Assembly (NCBI RefSeq): GCF_050947875.1
Contig: NC_134569.1
Span: forward strand, 202,562,127-202,626,126
From: Dermacentor variabilis
Lineage: Eukaryota; Arthropoda; Arachnida; Ixodida; Ixodidae
Length of the DNA: 64,000 nt
Direction of reading: 5' to 3'
Positions 53,766 through 63,687 of this stretch are shown here, one piece after another. Position numbers and translations under genes: made by a program. Under the pieces are notes generated by a model. It saw nothing but the letters and a program-made list of their open reading frames with translations, made no database searches and was not told the origin of the DNA. The first letter of the stretch is position 1. Every line of letters starts with the position of its first letter.

Positions 53766-53916
53766 TTCTGCTTGTTTATTAGCGGTAATCTCTTAAACTG
53801 CTGTTATTTTTTTCTTTTTATGTCATAGTGCATTTACATGCCTTGTATAGCCCCCCTTGCATGGGCCATAAATGTGGGCTTGGAGTATTCTGAAATAAAT
53901 AATTAATAAAAATAAT

Positions 53917-54420
53917 ATTCGCCCATTCGTAAGAGTACAGCAGCTGGTTATATTCTCCTGTTATTGTATTTTCAGCCATCATATCTATGTTTTTATCGCC
54001 TAGAATGGCGAACATTTTGCCCGTGCCGCTGAGATGAGATAGCAGCTTATCCATAAAGGAAGAGAATTATTTTTTGTCGCCACAGGATGGGGTCTTTCGA
54101 CTACTGCAAAAATTCCTGCTTTAAGACGAATAGTGAGCCATTCAACGTTATGATTAATTAGGGTGAAATCTGGAATTTTCGCCGTGTTTAGTTCGTTTCG
54201 TAAATGGGCCGCTAGGCCGACACCTCTTGCGTAGGTACGATTTAGTTCGTGATGTGTGTAGTTCTTGAACCTTATGGGGTAGTACTTATCAGATAACAGT
54301 AAATCAGTAAAAGAGGCACATCGGGACTAGTTTTGGTCTGTTGGCGCAATTCTTCAATTTTATCGTGCTTATTTTTTATGCTTTGGCCGTTTAACTGACA
54401 AAAGGGAAGCCACAACCTCT
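53917..54420 (-). pseudogene. LINE C endonuclease, 5' part
   Basis: Minus-strand frame 54054-53917 contains MFAILGDKNIDMMAEN, the GD-N metal site, and YNQLLYSYEWANII at the junction with LINE D. Farther right in other frames there are weak matches to the start of the domain. It is in the right order and orientation to be the missing piece of LINE C: YEWANII here would continue to LPTRV at 49282 on the far side of LINE D. Confidence 0.62.
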
Positions 54421-55180
54421 GGTGTTAAATAAGGCGCAGTTAAATAAGGTAGCGTTAATTAAGAGAGTTTAACCACGACCTCTGTTTGGAGTGGAACCTT
54501 CGACCGTTGGTGGTGGTGGAAATTAAAAGCTTTGCTCTTAATTAGGGCGAAGTTAAATTTAAACGACTGAAGGTGCATACGCATCGCGCGGTGGTCGCAA
54601 TGATTTCGCATTCATCTAGGTAGGGGCAGCTAAGTGCTCTTTAAATTTCACAAGATCGCTCGAAAAATTTTTTATAATTGTCAATTTGTCGCTTTGTCGC
54701 CGATGTCCTAGATGAAGATTGATGCGACATATTTTTGTGCTCACTTCCATTAAGCTTCAGTACCAAAAAACTCGGCAGAACCTATCTCACGATGACTGTC
54801 AACGGTAATGCGTTAGCACTGAATGTATATAGCGAAGTAACGTCTTGCCTCCGTCGAAACAAGTTACATATGAGGCGCGTACTACGATGTAGATCTTTCG
54901 CACTTCCCTGAAAACACCCTGCGCCCTCTAGCTTGCATGGTGCATGGCGCGCTGGTTCGCGCGAATGCTGGGAAAAGTGTCGTGCAAGCAACCTCGCTGC
55001 TCTCGAGCTTCTTTGCTGACAAACTACGCCATCTAGTTGCACTGCCGACAAGTCCGCAAGTGGCCTGCACGACAAGAAACGCGGCACGCGGTGCCTTCGC
55101 TATGCGCCGATGCGACGTGGGTTCGAAACCAAATGTTAAAACAAAAAAAGGTGTGTCGCTGAGTGCATGTGGCAAGGTGT
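54421..55180. other. Stretch without recognised genes
   Basis: TTAAATAAGG-type repeats are seen at 54424-54455. A B-box-like GTGGGTTCGAAACC at 55118-55131 may be part of a tRNA-like SINE, but no A box is convincing. Short frames have no motif. Confidence 0.35.
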
Positions 55181-55189
55181 ACACATACA

Positions 55190-55440
55190 GGTTGTTTCAC
55201 GTAACTTGAACCAAGGATTTTAAGGAAAGTGGCTAGCCGTAGGTGAATGAAACCAAAGGTATCTGCTTTGCCCTCATGTGGCACTCCTTAGAGTATTTTT
55301 TTTATATTTCGCTTAATTACTTCATTAACTGAGATGAATTTCCAGAGGTAGAGAAGGCGTGTCAAATTTGCCACCGTGAGAAGCATAAGTGGAAGATACA
55401 GGCACCTACCCACGGGGGGGGGGGGGGAGGAGCCCGGGGT
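55190..55440. repeat. Possible interspersed repeat with G homopolymer
   Basis: CAGGTTGTTTCACGTAACTT at 55188-55207 looks like the terminal sequence of a DNA element (compare CAGGTGTTTCAGCGAACA at 33310), but no partner end was found. A run of 14 G lies at 55414-55427. Confidence 0.3.
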
Positions 55441-56018
55441 AACGGCCCCCCCTCTGAAATTAGGCGGCATACACCCTCCTCCCTCCCCACCCATGCCACC
55501 ACTCCTCACACAAATTCCTAAAGCTCCTCCAAATCAATGTTGAGACTTCACAGCTATTTGGCGGTCAACGTTTTGCTGTCTTTTTTACTCCTTTTGGATG
55601 GCGATACTTATCGGCATCCCATGAGGTGCGAAGGCCACTTTCAGTTGTCACCAATGGGTTCAGTTGTCACCACCTATTCAACGGTCACGCGCATTGCCTT
55701 TGCTTCGTTAGTTCAACCTTCTTTGTTTAGACTGATCCAGGGACCAGGAAAGCGATCCGGTTCGTAGTCAGCTGGTCTGTCAGCACGAGAAATGAGTTGA
55801 GGCCGGAGAAAACGCCAGTTGCGTTTAAAACGACAGAAAGCTGAGCTAGTTGGTAAGTATTCATTATGCAAAATAGAAGTGAGGCGTGCAGACAGGACAC
55901 AAGAGTAGAGAAGTGGACAACACGAACGCCGACTATCAACTCAACGGGGCACTGAGGCGAAAAAAGAAACAAGGCACAAAACTCATCTGCGCATGCTCAG
56001 GAATGGTAACACCACGTG

Positions 56019-56870
56019 TCAATCGGGTAAACATGCCGGCCTACGTGAGAGATAACTGTTAAGGTACCTAATCTCTTCCTTATGTAAAGTAATCGACGGC
56101 TGACTCACGCACGCACTTCCACCATTATAGATATACCATGCCTTTACCATAAGACGCGTATCTTTATTCTTATGCCTGTACAATATCGCGCATTCATCTA
56201 ACTCTGGCGTGCAGTTACAATCTCGGCAATGAAGCGAAAGATTAGAAGGCGATCCACCGGTTAACGACCTTTTATGTTCCATTAGCCTCTGATTGATACA
56301 CCGTCCCGTTTGCCCTACGTAGAACTGGCCACAGCTAAGGGGAATTTTATAAACCACACCCATACGACAGTCAGTAAAACAGTTCTTATTGTGCTTCACT
56401 GGTCAAATATCTGTTCGTTTTTTGCATTTTACCCGCTCCTTTTTATTCTGTACGGCAGCGCATATCTTACCTAGCTTATTGGGAGCAGTGAAAGAAACAT
56501 TAACATCATATCTACTAGCAACTTTTTTAAGCCTGTGCGACACTGAATGAATATACGGAATAGCCACTACTCTTTTTTTGCTATTACTGCTTTCTGTAAT
56601 CACGTCCGTCCCTCTCGAAACTGACTTCTTTAGGCGCTCAGTCACCGTGGCCACCGCTACACTAGGATACCCTGCTTCTAATAGACGCCGGACCTGCCCA
56701 TTAAAACTGGCACTCATTTTGTGCATGCACGATCTGGTGAGGGAAGACTTAAGGCACGACATGGCAATTCCGTTTTTTACTAATTTAGAATGCTTGGATT
56801 GAAAGTTTAGCAACGGCTTCGAAGATCTTGGGGAGTACTGCCAACAAACATGATTTTGTTCGACGATCAA
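56019..56870 (-). pseudogene. Penelope RT thumb, linker and GIY-YIG endonuclease (minus arm)
   Basis: Segment 56870-56403 holds SFNGQVRRLLEAGYPSVAVA and IPYIHSVSHRLKKVASRYDV, the region after the RT core. A TGA (56402-56400), where the plus arm has TGT (Cys), breaks the frame. Segment 56399-56019 has CRMGVVYKIPLSCGQFYVG, QTGRCINQRLMEHKRSL and a Cys/His finger (HCRDCNCTPELDECAILYRH), the GIY-YIG nuclease that cuts target DNA. All GIY-YIG key residues are seen. Confidence 0.87.
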
Positions 56871-56900
56871 GTAAACGTCAAGAAACTGAATTACGCGTCG

Positions 56901-57945
56901 CTAAGGAAATTCCTTGGTAAACTTTAATCCTCCCCCATAAAGTTTAAATTGCTCACTTACTGAGATATCAGCGGAATCGAATTCTTCCCTATTGCAGAAA
57001 ATCAGGTAATCATCAACGTAACGAAATATCTTGATAACGCTATCACCTAAGGCTTTCTCTAAGCAGTTGTCAACCTTACTCAGGTAAATGTTGCTAAGAA
57101 TAGGGGCAGCCTTTGAGCCAATACAAATGCCTGATTTCTGCAGAAAAACGCCATCTCTCCACCCAATCAGCGTCGACTTCAAGTACATTGAAAGAATTTC
57201 TAGAAAAGCTCCCGTGGTAACACCGCATCTGTCAATAAAAGCCGACTCTTGCACTTGTTATTTAATGCACTCATTTACGGAATTTAGCAACCCGTCTTGC
57301 GGCAAGGAATAATACAGGTCTTGGATATCCATACTAAAAGCAGTACAATCACCAGGATTTTCCTCTCTCAAATACTGAACTAGTGCCTGAGAATTAAGCA
57401 GGCAAAAGGGGTCTGAAAAAACTAGAGAAGCTAGGCAGTTCTGAAGGTAACTAGCGACACAGACCTGCCACGTCCCTTTCTCTGACACTATAGCACGAAA
57501 AGGAATTTCTTGTTTATGGGTCTTGGCCGAGAAAAACAGTCCTAAAGTGAGGGATTTAGCTTTCTTGACATTACAGACAAGCCTATCAAGATTATGTCTT
57601 GACAAGCGGTCAACCGCACGTTGCTTAACTACCGAAGGCTTGAGTTTTACTGGCTGCAAATTATTTTCGATGGCTGAAATCGCTTTTTCTGAGAACATGT
57701 CATCTGGCATAATTACGAAAAAACCTTCCTTATCAGATATTTCTGGTCTAAGTTTATGCTCCTCAAGGTAATCAACTAACGGTCGGACAGGGTCAGGCGT
57801 CTTAAAATGAGAATCTGATTGTTTAATGCTAACAATGCAATCTGAAATACAGCGTGAGCGTTCTTCTTCCGGGACGAGCCTGGTTATGCAGCGCGGTATG
57901 CTTAAAACGTCAACGGGTTTTACGTTAGGCTTAAAACAGTGCTTA
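56901..57945 (-). pseudogene. Penelope RT (minus arm)
   Basis: The reading VPEEERSRCISDCIVSIKQS, RPLVDYLEEHKLRPEISDKE and DKEGFFVIMPDDMFSEKA enters the RT. Then FSAKTHKQEIPFRAIVSEKG and SMDIQDLYYSLPQDGLLNSV are RT fingers and palm, followed by a TAA (57260-57258). The next segment has KSGICIGSKAAPILSNIYLS and FRYVDDYLIFCNREE with an intact YVDD. It ends at a TAG (56903-56901). Both stops are shared with the plus arm. RT of this type copies RNA at a nicked target, related to telomerase RT. Confidence 0.87.
57785..57945 (-). other. Unpaired centre of the Penelope palindrome (161 bp)
   Basis: The two arms stop matching at 57784 and 57946. The spacer encodes the N-terminal RT region of the minus-strand copy and has no counterpart in the plus-strand copy, which therefore is shorter at its 5' end by 161 bp. 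The axis is at 57865. Confidence 0.85.
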
Positions 57946-58829
57946 GACCGTTAGTTGATTACCTTGTGGAGCATAAACTTAGACCAGAAATATCTGACAA
58001 GGAAGGTTTTTTCGTAATTATGCCAGATGACATGTTCTCAGAAAAAGCGATTTCAGCCATCGAAAATAATTTGCAGCCAGTAAAACTCAAGCCTTCGGTA
58101 GTTAAGCAACGTGCGGTTGACCGCTTGTCAAGACATAATCTTGATAGGCTTGTCTGTAATGTCAAGAAAGCTAAATCCCTCACTTTAGGACTGTTTTTCT
58201 CGGCCAAGACCCATAAACAAGAAATTCCTTTTCGTGCTATAGTGTCAGAGAAAGGGACGTGGCAGGTCTGTGTCGCTAGTTACCTTCAGAACTGCCTAGC
58301 TTCTCTAGTTTTTTCAGACCCCTTTTGCCTGCTTAATTCTCAGGCACTAGTTCAGTATTTGAGAGAGGAAAATCCTGGTGATTGTACTGCTTTTAGTATG
58401 GATATCCAAGACCTGTATTATTCCTTGCCGCAAGACGGGTTGCTAAATTCCGTAAATGAGTGCATTAAATAACAAGTGCAAGAGTCGGCTTTTATTGACA
58501 GATGCGGTGTTACCACGGGAGCTTTTCTAGAAATTCTTTCAATGTACTTGAAGTCGACGCTGATTGGGTGGAGAGATGGCGTTTTTCTGCAGAAATCAGG
58601 CATTTGTATTGGCTCAAAGGTTGCCCCTATTCTTAGCAACATTTACCTGAGTAAGGTTGACAACTGCTTAGAGAAAGCCTTAGGTGATAGCGTTATCAAG
58701 ATATTTCGTTACGTTGATGATTACCTGATTTTCTGTAATAGGGAAGAATTCGATTCCGCTGATATCTCAGTAAGTGAGCAATTTAAACTTCATGGGGGAG
58801 GATTAAAGTTTACCAAGGAATTTCCTTAG
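57939..58829 (+). pseudogene. Penelope RT (plus arm)
   Basis: The frame from 57939 begins at the junction, so its first codons are chance. RPLVDYLVEHKLRPEISDKE leads into the RT: FSAKTHKQEIPFRAIVSEKG, SMDIQDLYYSLPQDGLLNSV, then TAA at 58470-58472, then KSGICIGSKVAPILSNIYLS and FRYVDDYLIFCNREE (YVDD codons 58710-58721). It ends at TAG 58827-58829. The two stops are the same as in the minus arm, which shows that both arms come from one already broken copy or lineage. Confidence 0.88.
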
Positions 58830-59862
58830 CGACGCGTAATTCAGTTTCTTGACGTTTACTTGATCGTCGAACAAAATCATGTTTGTTGGCAGTACTCCCC
58901 AAGATCTTCGAAGCCGTTGCTAAAGTTTCAATCCAAGCATTCTAAATTAGTAAAAAACGGAATTGCCATGTCGTGCCTTAAGTCTTCCCTCACCAGATCG
59001 TGCATGCACAAAATGAGTGCCAGTTTTAATGGGCAGGTCCGGCGTCTATTAGAAGCAGGGTATCCTAGTGTAGCGGTGGCCACTGTGACTGAGCGCCTAA
59101 AGAAGTCAGTTTCGAGAGGGACGGACGTGATTACAGAAAGCAGTAATAGCAAAAAAAGAGTAGTGGCTATTCCGTATATTCATTCAGTGTCGCACACGCT
59201 TAAAAAAGTTGCTAGTAGATATGATGTTAATGTTGCTTTCACTGCTTCCAATAAGCTAGGTAAGATATGCGCTGCCGTACAGAATAAAAAGGAGCGGGTA
59301 AAAGGCAAAAAACGAACAGATATTTGTCCAGTGAAGCACAATAAGAACTGTTTTACTGACTGTCGTATGGGTGTGGTTTATAAGATTCCCCTTAGCTGTG
59401 GCCAGTTCTACGTAGGGCAAACGGGACGGTGTATCAATCAGAGGCTAATGGAACATAAAAGGTCGTTAACCGGTGGATCGCCTTCTAATTTTTCGCTTCA
59501 TTGCCGAGATTGTAACTGCACGCCAGAGTTAGATGAATGCGCGATATTGTACAGGCATAAGAATGAAGATACGCGTCTTATGGTAGAGGCATGGCATATC
59601 TATAATGGTGGAAGTGCGTGCGTGAGTCAGCCGTCGATTACTTTACATAAGGAAGAGATTAGGTACCTTAACAGTTATCTCTCACGTAGGCCGGCATGTT
59701 TACCCGATTGACACGTGGTGTTACCATTCCTGAGCATGCGCAGATGAGTTTTGTGCCTTGTTTCTTTTTTCGCCTCAGTGCCCCGTTGAGTTGATAGTCG
59801 GCGTTTGTGTTGTCCACTTGTCTAATCTTGTGTCCTGTCTGCACGCCTCACTTCTATTTTGC
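57946..59862 (+). mobile_element. Penelope-like element, plus-strand arm
   Basis: It is the inverted copy of 57784-55868: every aligned position sums to 115730 over 1917 bp, so there is no indel. Amino-acid differences from the other arm number about a dozen (for example SKVAP against SKAAP, KLHGGG against KLYGGG). After 59862 the arms diverge. The 3' end includes the motif GACAAGTGGACAACAC in inverse form, seen also in the other arm. Confidence 0.9.
58860..59711 (+). CDS. Penelope RT thumb, linker and GIY-YIG endonuclease (plus arm)
   Basis: The frame of 283 codons is open from the RT thumb region to the natural stop. It begins with a conserved IVEQNHVCWQYSPRSSKPLL (the first codon listed, TTG, is only where the frame opens after a stop), then the basic linker (KICAAVQNKKERVKGKKRTD) and the GIY-YIG nuclease CRMGVVYKIPLSCGQFYVG with QTGRCINQRLMEHKRSL and the Cys/His finger. 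Unlike the minus arm there is no stop after RTDI. The protein would lack the RT core and cannot work alone. Confidence 0.85.
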   Translation: MIVEQNHVCWQYSPRSSKPLLKFQSKHSKLVKNGIAMSCLKSSLTRSCMHKMSASFNGQVRRLLEAGYPSVAVATVTERLKKSVSRGTDVITESSNSKKRVVAIPYIHSVSHTLKKVASRYDVNVAFTASNKLGKICAAVQNKKERVKGKKRTDICPVKHNKNCFTDCRMGVVYKIPLSCGQFYVGQTGRCINQRLMEHKRSLTGGSPSNFSLHCRDCNCTPELDECAILYRHKNEDTRLMVEAWHIYNGGSACVSQPSITLHKEEIRYLNSYLSRRPACLPD

Positions 59863-60016
59863 GTTTAACTTGTCCTTTTGCTTCATTATTTTCTCGAGTG
59901 ACGGCTCGCCGCGACGGTGGCAGATCCTCGGAACGATATACCCGCGATATAGGTTAGATAAGGCGTAGAATAAAATATTGCGGAACAGCGGCCATCATGA
60001 AACCCTGCAATATCCC
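59863..60016. other. Short stretch after the Penelope element
   Basis: Nothing recognised between the end of the plus arm and the MITE. Confidence 0.4.
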
Positions 60017-60743
60017 TTAAGGGGAAGCTTTAGCTCGGGTCCAACTCCAATGCGGCCTATTCAAATACGTGTAAAACGCAAAAACGCTTTTTGAGATAAC
60101 ACCTGGACTGATTTTCATAACATTTGTTCCATTTGAGAGAGAAAGTTAAATTCTAGTGTCTGTTTGAAGCGGAATTTCTATTTATGGCCTAAATTTTATG
60201 AAAGGCATTTTCAAAAATACGAAAGTTTAAAAAAGATAGACGCACGAAGTCTATAAATTAGTAGCTCTGCATGAAAAACAGACACCGCAGTTCTTTGAAC
60301 GGCATCCATTAGATAATTCAAAGCGAACAAATTCGATACGTCAATTTATGTCTTACGTGAATTTGTTGCGTTGTGTACAAGAGTTCAGCAAAAGCTGTAT
60401 TTCCATATTCCTGAATTTCTTTAGATACATCTGTTATATATATATGTTCTGCCCTTTAGATGTAACATCATAGGAAATTCACAGAATTCTGATATTATTT
60501 TTCCTTGCTTAGTTCGAGAGTTGTAAACTTAATAATTTCGTTTTCTGAATTTTTTTTTGCCAATCTTTATTAAAAAAACTGACAACCTAAATGGAAAATT
60601 GGAAACCAGCAGTCACTAGATTTTAAGTTGCTCATTTAAATACGACAAACCTCGTCAAGTTTGGTGCCCTGGTTGCCGAGAAAAACGACTTCTCCTTTTA
60701 CATCCCTTTAGCTAGGAGCACCCGAGCTAAAGCTTCCTCTGAA
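60017..60743. mobile_element. TTAA MITE, copy 2 (opposite orientation to copy 1)
   Basis: TIRs GGGGAAGCTTTAGCTCGGG (60021-60039) and CCCGAGCTAAAGCTTCCTC (60721-60739) match at 18 of 19 positions. TTAA lies on the left (60017-60020) and TGAA on the right (60740-60743), one base from TTAA. Its 719-bp interior matches copy 1 (28331-29054) in the inverse direction, for example GGCCTATTCAAATACGTGTA here against TACATGTATTTGAATAGGCC there. Confidence 0.85.
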
Positions 60744-61675
60744 GCCCATAAGCAATATGACTGTCCCCCATAACCTCGTCTAGATTGTCCCTAATTGTAC
60801 AGCACTTTTCGCGCAAAACTGGCAACTGCAAACAAGAGTCCGAAGTAGTCGAGACATTACGCGATCTACTAAGGGAGAGAGCCAAGGCAACAGCCACACA
60901 GGAAGAAAAAGCGAATAATAAAACATTTAACCGTTGTTTACGCAAATATTTATAGATCAACATCTTTTTATTTAAAAAGGAATTAGAGAAAACGCCGACG
61001 GAAGTGGAAAACCAATCCGGGCGTTTCGAATGACTCTTCTACATTTACCAGTCGAGCCACCTGACGTAGCCACTTCTCTGCTGTGCTTGTGTGTAGGTGT
61101 TTTTCTAACCTTCCGCTGTGGGCGCATGTCTATAACCGCAGCGTCCTACGTTCAACACGGTTGTACGGAGTTGGCGGCCACGCATCATCAGGCAACTTCA
61201 CAAATAACAATGCGTGTCGGTTGTGGCACTTGGTAGAGTAGTAAACGAGGGATCCAAAAGAACTGTGATTGTTCCGCAAATCTATATGCCTCTAAACTTC
61301 TTCCAGAGCTAATTAAAGAAACGCTGCTATAGTCGGATTCAAGTCAAGTCTACTGTGAAGCCCCGCACACGCCCTCATAACCGCCAGTGTTCCTCCGCGA
61401 GGCTACAAATAATTCATACTTCAAACTTTTGCTGTTACCCAAATCAGGCGGTAACCACAAAAATAAAATTATTAGCGCGTAAATTTATACGTTTTCTCTC
61501 GCCTTTTATTGTGGAAGGGCGAATGCCGAATTCTTTATTGAACTAAAGTGCTTGCTTCGCTGCAACAATGCAGTATATTGTCAAGTTGCACTTCAGTTGC
61601 GAGTGAAGTTTCATAAGTAGGACGGGCTCAGTAGTTAAATTTACTGTACAACAGACTTTTTAAGCATTAATTAAT
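60744..61675. other. Stretch without recognised features
   Basis: I see no element or gene. Frames at 60727-60963 and 61030-61236 have no recognisable domain; the first overlaps the MITE end. Confidence 0.35.
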
Positions 61676-61888
61676 TACGGAGTTTTACGTGCCGAAACCA
61701 TGAGGCATGCCGTAGTGAGAGAAGCCGGACCACCTGGGGTCTTTAACGTGCACCTAAATCTAAGCAGATGGGTGCTTTCGCATTTCGCCCCAATCGAAAA
61801 TGCGGCCCTGTGGCCGGGATCAGGATTCCATCCCGCGACCTCGTGCTTCGCAGCCCAACGTCATAGCCGCTAAGCAACCATGGCAGGT
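61676..61888 (-). mobile_element. Ruka SINE with internal deletion
   Basis: On the plus strand: TTTTACGTGCCGAAACCATG, then directly GAGGCATGCCGTAGTG (a small deletion), GGTCTTTAACGTGCACCTAA, CGCATTTCGCCCCAATCG and CATCCCGCGACCTCGTG to GGCAGGT at 61888. It is Ruka in inverse orientation; the B box is altered by a short insertion. Confidence 0.85.
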
Positions 61889-62370
61889 AGAATTTAAAAG
61901 TGTGGAATGCTCAGAGTCCATACACATTGTACACGTCTGTTGCACAGCTCATCCTTTGCGTCGATGAAAAGGCTCTTCAAGAACAGCAGCCGCTCCGGAG
62001 GTATAAAGTACGCCGCTATATTGAAAAGACAGCATGGCAACGATTTTGTTTACTTTTGTGATTTGCTGACCGATTAACACAATCCCGCGTGGGCCGTGTG
62101 CCTTAGTTGTCAACTGCTGTTTCCTTAAAAAGTTGTATGCTACCATAGAAATCTTTATGTTACACTTTCGCTTTTTTAATTGTTCTTGGCAGTGTTTTTC
62201 CTGCGCTTCTTTCCTGCACGAGTCCATTTGATGTGGTTCCTTGTTTGCCTAGTAAAAGAGATGTGTATGTCACAGGCGTAGCTGTGAGATACACCATATT
62301 TTATTTCTCTTTTGCTGGTGTACGCCCCTTTATGGCGAATGGCGGGCGTTATGAACAACATTTGTACTAG
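61889..62370. other. Stretch without recognised features
   Basis: No convincing frame or repeat. Minus-strand frames at 61949-62361 show no motif. Confidence 0.35.
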
Positions 62371-62378
62371 TAAAGGTA

Positions 62379-62455
62379 CCCCCCCCCCATTTGCACAGGA
62401 AAGCTACCTTGGGTTGCCCCCCCCCCCCCCCCCCCCCCGAAAGAAAGCCTGGGTA
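62379..62455. repeat. Poly-C tracts (10 and 22 nt) in a short repeat
   Basis: Runs of 10 C (62379-62388) and 22 C (62417-62438) flank GCACAGGAAAGCTACCTTGG. The right run is followed by GAAAGAAAGCCTGGGTACG. The lengths are likely to vary between reads. Confidence 0.8.
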
Positions 62456-63655
62456 CGTGCCTGCGAAGATACACTCCCCTTTGATTGGGTGTGGATTAAT
62501 TGGCGCTGCACTGACCTTCATTAACTGTTTAGCACAGATCAATTCTGCACCTTGCCAGTCGCAAAATTTAGTTCGAGGAATCGGATGTTTTTCATCCACA
62601 ACTATCTCATTCTGCGCAATCTTTAACGTACAAATAAATGACAATACATTTACTATGCATGCGCTGAAACTGTATATCGTTTGCTAAGGAACAATCCGTA
62701 CGTAACTATGCCTTAAATTAAATATTATTACTCATAACTTCCACAAAACCAGTGAATGGTAGAAGTAGACAGTAATTGTAACGAACTGCTGCGACAAAAA
62801 GTATCTTGGAAAAACTGGGAGCTTGAATAAATTTAGCGCAATTGCCGAGGTCGTTTCATATGAGAAAGACAAAGTTTAGGCGGCAGTATCGCCTAGACGC
62901 TCAAACAACAGAAGAGATAACCGTTTAGTATTTTTCTACTAAGGCTATGCGCAATGGCAAACTATTATGGAGTTGTGATGCGTAGCAGTGACGCCTTCTT
63001 CTTGTTGTGGTCGTTGTTGTTAGACTGTCGCTTTCGGCAAGGCGATCAAGGCAATGTCAGCGAAAACTCTCGCTTCGAGTGCCACCGATGATTCGCAAGG
63101 AAGAGCGCCGAATGCGGTTTGTTCTGAGTTTCTGCGAGAGGTCGATTTCTTTTGCTGTCTACGCAATGAACACTGATCACTTACATGTCGCAACCGCTGT
63201 TTGGCAATTTGCATGTCGTATGCTATACTGCTTTTTTTTTAAAGCTAGAACGCGCGTATATGTCATATTTTGCATTAACCTGGTCTTACGCGTCATCAGC
63301 AGCGCAGGAGATTACTTTCTACCCACACTTCCTGTTTGCACCTGCGAAAATTGATGACCAGGTACAACGTGTTGACGTGCGCATCAATTTTAGAAACGCT
63401 GCTTCCTGATCCAACAGATCCTTGCATTGAGAAAGAAAAGCTCGAAGAAGTACGCAGAATTTATGCTAGGAAAACGAGAACAAATCTCCTACGTGGCTAG
63501 GGTGAACTGCTTGCTTTGTGGTAACCAAGCAGCAAAAGTGTTAAAGAATAGTTAAAGCAACACAGCTCCACGGCTATCAAAATGTGAGCAAAAGAGTTCA
63601 GCTGTAGGTGAATGTCGTTATACCGGGTGTGTCAATAAATACTTGTAATCTGTAA
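62456..63655. other. Stretch without recognised features
   Basis: Frames at 62391-62687 and 63007-63409 have no recognisable domain, and several overlap on both strands. I see no RNA gene or repeat. Confidence 0.35.
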
Positions 63656-63657
63656 AT

Positions 63658-63687
63658 GTAGTAGTAGTAGTATTAGTAGTAGTAGTG
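63658..63687. repeat. GTA triplet microsatellite
   Basis: GTAGTAGTAGTATTAGTAGTAGTAGTG, one interruption. The remaining 300 bases to the window end contain nothing recognised. Confidence 0.9.

Larger units (their letters stand above)
49294..53916 (+). mobile_element. LINE D: full-length APE-type LINE with an intact 2A motif
   Basis: It begins CAGTGGGCAAGG at 49294, the same start as LINE B, and ends in AATAAATAATTAATAAAAAT at about 53893-53914. ORF1 with a 2A peptide, endonuclease, RT and C-terminal region are all present but broken. A 261-bp foldback element (49661-49921) and a Ruka SINE (50863-51094) are inserted in it. It lies within LINE C; the flanks TTTCTTCGC (49285-49293) and AATATTCGC (53914-53922) may be an eroded target duplication. 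Confidence 0.82.
55868..57945 (-). mobile_element. Penelope-like element, minus-strand arm
   Basis: On the minus strand the order is RT then GIY-YIG endonuclease, the layout of Penelope-like elements. The reading starts right at the inversion junction (KHCFKPNVKPVDVLSIPRC, 57940-57885), so the copy is 5' truncated. It pairs base for base, without indels, with the plus-strand copy from 57784 to 55868. Beyond 55868 its 3' sequence may continue to about 55760. Confidence 0.9.

Noticed and set aside
55760..56020. Hammerhead ribozyme in the Penelope terminal region
   Set aside because: Penelope elements often carry hammerheads, but I found no CTGATGA core with a matching GAAA in either arm by eye. 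A covariance-model search would decide.
55868..59862. Palindrome as a pure assembly artefact
   Set aside because: Not fully excluded, but the arms differ at a dozen residues, have different outer flanks, and the minus arm alone has 161 bp more at the centre and an extra stop; a simple fold-back of one read would give identical arms.
63007..63409. Frames of 115 and 74 codons near the window end
   Set aside because: No recognisable domain, and a competing frame on the other strand.
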